From Flavobacteriaceae bacterium (lineage in GTDB: Bacteria; Bacteroidota; Bacteroidia; Flavobacteriales; Flavobacteriaceae), in assembly GCA_002702895.1 (NCBI GenBank), contig PACX01000018.1, positions 1 to 45,416 of the forward strand: a stretch of DNA of 45,416 nt, written 5' to 3'. This document shows positions 44,861 through 45,416 of the stretch, in pieces. Below the pieces are notes generated by a model. That model searched no databases. It had not been told where the DNA came from and worked only from the letters and a program-made list of their open reading frames with translations. Numbering within the stretch: position 1 is the stretch's first letter; every line of letters starts with the position of its first letter. A program made the position numbers and the translations under genes.

Positions 44861-44890
44861 TTGCAAATTTGTAAAAAAGAATTAAATTTG
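44861..44890 (+). promoter_or_regulatory. Bacteroidota-type promoter of rpmE2
   Basis: A -33 TTG (44861-44863) is followed after exactly 19 bases by TAAATTTG (44883-44890). This fits the TTG-N19-TAnnTTTG promoter described for Bacteroidota. Transcription would start near 44896, giving a leader of about 13 nt. It is the best promoter match in the window. Confidence 0.7.
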
Positions 44891-44908
44891 CATCCAATTA
44901 TTAATGAT

Positions 44909-45160
44909 ATGAAAGAAGGTATTCATCCTGAAAATTACAGATTGGTTGCTTTTAAAGATATGTCTAATAATGACATTTTTTTAACTAAATCTACTGTTGA
45001 GGCTAAGGAAACAATTGAGCATGAAGGTGTAACATATCCATTAGTTAAACTTGAAATTTCAAGAACTTCTCACCCTTACTACACTGGAAAAACAAAACTT
45101 GTAGATACTGCTGGTAGAATAGACAAGTTTAAAAACAGGTATGCTAAGCTAAAAAAGTAA
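44909..45160 (+). CDS. rpmE2: 50S ribosomal protein L31 type B
   Basis: An 83-residue L31 (bL31) of the zinc-free B type: it starts [19 protein letters not shown] and has [20 protein letters not shown] near the centre-end. It has no cysteine at all, so it lacks the CxxC zinc site of type A. The frame is open from 44861, but that region is the promoter; the ATG at 44909 gives the family start. It stands alone, far from the ribosomal operon at the left end, and its stop is 1 base from the stop of the convergent gene. Confidence 0.95.
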   Translation: MKEGIHPENYRLVAFKDMSNNDIFLTKSTVEAKETIEHEGVTYPLVKLEISRTSHPYYTGKTKLVDTAGRIDKFKNRYAKLKK

Positions 45161-45161
45161 C

Positions 45162-45416
45162 TTACTTTTTATATACTCTTTTTAGATTCAATTGATTAAT
45201 AGGGTTTGTTTTTAAACCAAATACATTTTTTTTAGTAAACCGCATTATTTTGTCATAATATAGAGGAATTATTGGAGCTTCTTCAATTATCATCTTATCT
45301 AATTTGGAATATATAATTCTTCTTTTATTATAAGATTGTTCTAAGTAAGATTTAAAAAATAAATCATCATACTTGGAGCTTTCAAAATGAGTATAATTAG
45401 GTCCATTTGGAGCTTT
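45162..45416 (-). CDS. C-terminal end of a family 5 ABC peptide-binding protein (partial)
   Basis: A minus-strand frame runs from the right edge to TAA at 45162-45164, giving 84 residues. It has the signature of family 5 extracellular solute-binding proteins (DppA/OppA type): GPNYTHFESSKYDDLFFKSY, then a helix ending MIIEEAPIIPLYYDK and the final KKNVFGLKTNPINQLNLKRV. Such proteins capture peptides outside the inner membrane for an ABC importer. The N-terminus, signal or lipobox, and most of the domain lie beyond the window. Confidence 0.85.
   Translation of the reverse strand, partial: KAPNGPNYTHFESSKYDDLFFKSYLEQSYNKRRIIYSKLDKMIIEEAPIIPLYYDKIMRFTKKNVFGLKTNPINQLNLKRVYKK

Noticed and set aside
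1-45416. CRISPR array, insertion sequence, prophage, toxin-antitoxin or tRNA genes
   Set aside because: The only tandem repeats are the in-frame coding ones in the L5-like and L17 tails; no transposase, integrase or tRNA cloverleaf was recognised in the short gaps.

Overview
This window looks like a chromosome segment from a streamlined, low-GC marine member of the Bacteroidota, most likely Flavobacteriia. The reasons are its very A+T-rich composition, the near absence of Shine-Dalgarno sequences, several TAnnTTTG-type -7 boxes, and the order rplQ-carA-eno-gltA-(DDAH-like)-ctlX-argS. It also carries a flavobacterial proteorhodopsin beside a retinal-forming blh gene, and flavobacterial families such as DUF4199. 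This is inferred from gene content; no database search was run.

Layout. (1) 1-7702: the end of a probable rplE, then the fused spc/alpha ribosomal operon (rpsN, rpsH, rplF, rplR, rpsE, rpmD, rplO, secY, infA, rpmJ, rpsM, rpsK, rpsD, rpoA, rplQ), closed by a hairpin terminator. The first and last genes of this stretch both carry acidic C-terminal tails made of tandem repeats. (2) 7802-15225: carA, eno, gltA, two guanidino-group enzymes (DDAH-like and CtlX) and argS, ending in a bidirectional terminator. (3) 15275-16984: proteorhodopsin and blh, divergently transcribed. (4) 17046-19265: ffh, which is frameshifted between its NG and M domains, and folD. (5) 19273-25909: a three-gene operon of poorly known genes on the minus strand, queE, a NamZ/DUF1343 protein, an ABC permease, a cystathionine beta-synthase-like enzyme and a diaminopropionate ammonia-lyase. 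(6) 25913-33129, minus strand: marR-fadN-fadA-fadE, a fatty acid beta-oxidation operon, followed by an M28 peptidase. A GC-rich palindrome sits just upstream of marR. (7) 33193-38163, minus: purL and an RsmB-type rRNA methyltransferase. (8) 38236-39731, minus: an ECF sigma factor, a single-pass membrane protein and a small exported protein, which looks like a sigma/anti-sigma/sensor set. (9) 39768-44759, minus: an MsbA-like ABC exporter, a phosphohexomutase, a GT2 glycosyltransferase and a DUF4199 protein, probably one cell-envelope operon. (10) 44909-45416: rpmE2 and the C-terminal end of a family 5 peptide-binding protein that runs off the window.

The region is mostly housekeeping and very compact. 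No intergenic gap reaches 300 bases, and several convergent gene pairs meet with 0-7 bases between stop codons. I found no tRNA, rRNA, CRISPR array, insertion sequence, prophage or toxin-antitoxin locus. No clearly new biological system is present. The observations most worth following are the palindromic operator candidate in front of marR, the ffh frameshift, the repeat-built acidic tails on two ribosomal proteins, the light-harvesting pair with its shared control region, the ECF sigma triad, and the M28 peptidase with an altered metal-ligand motif.
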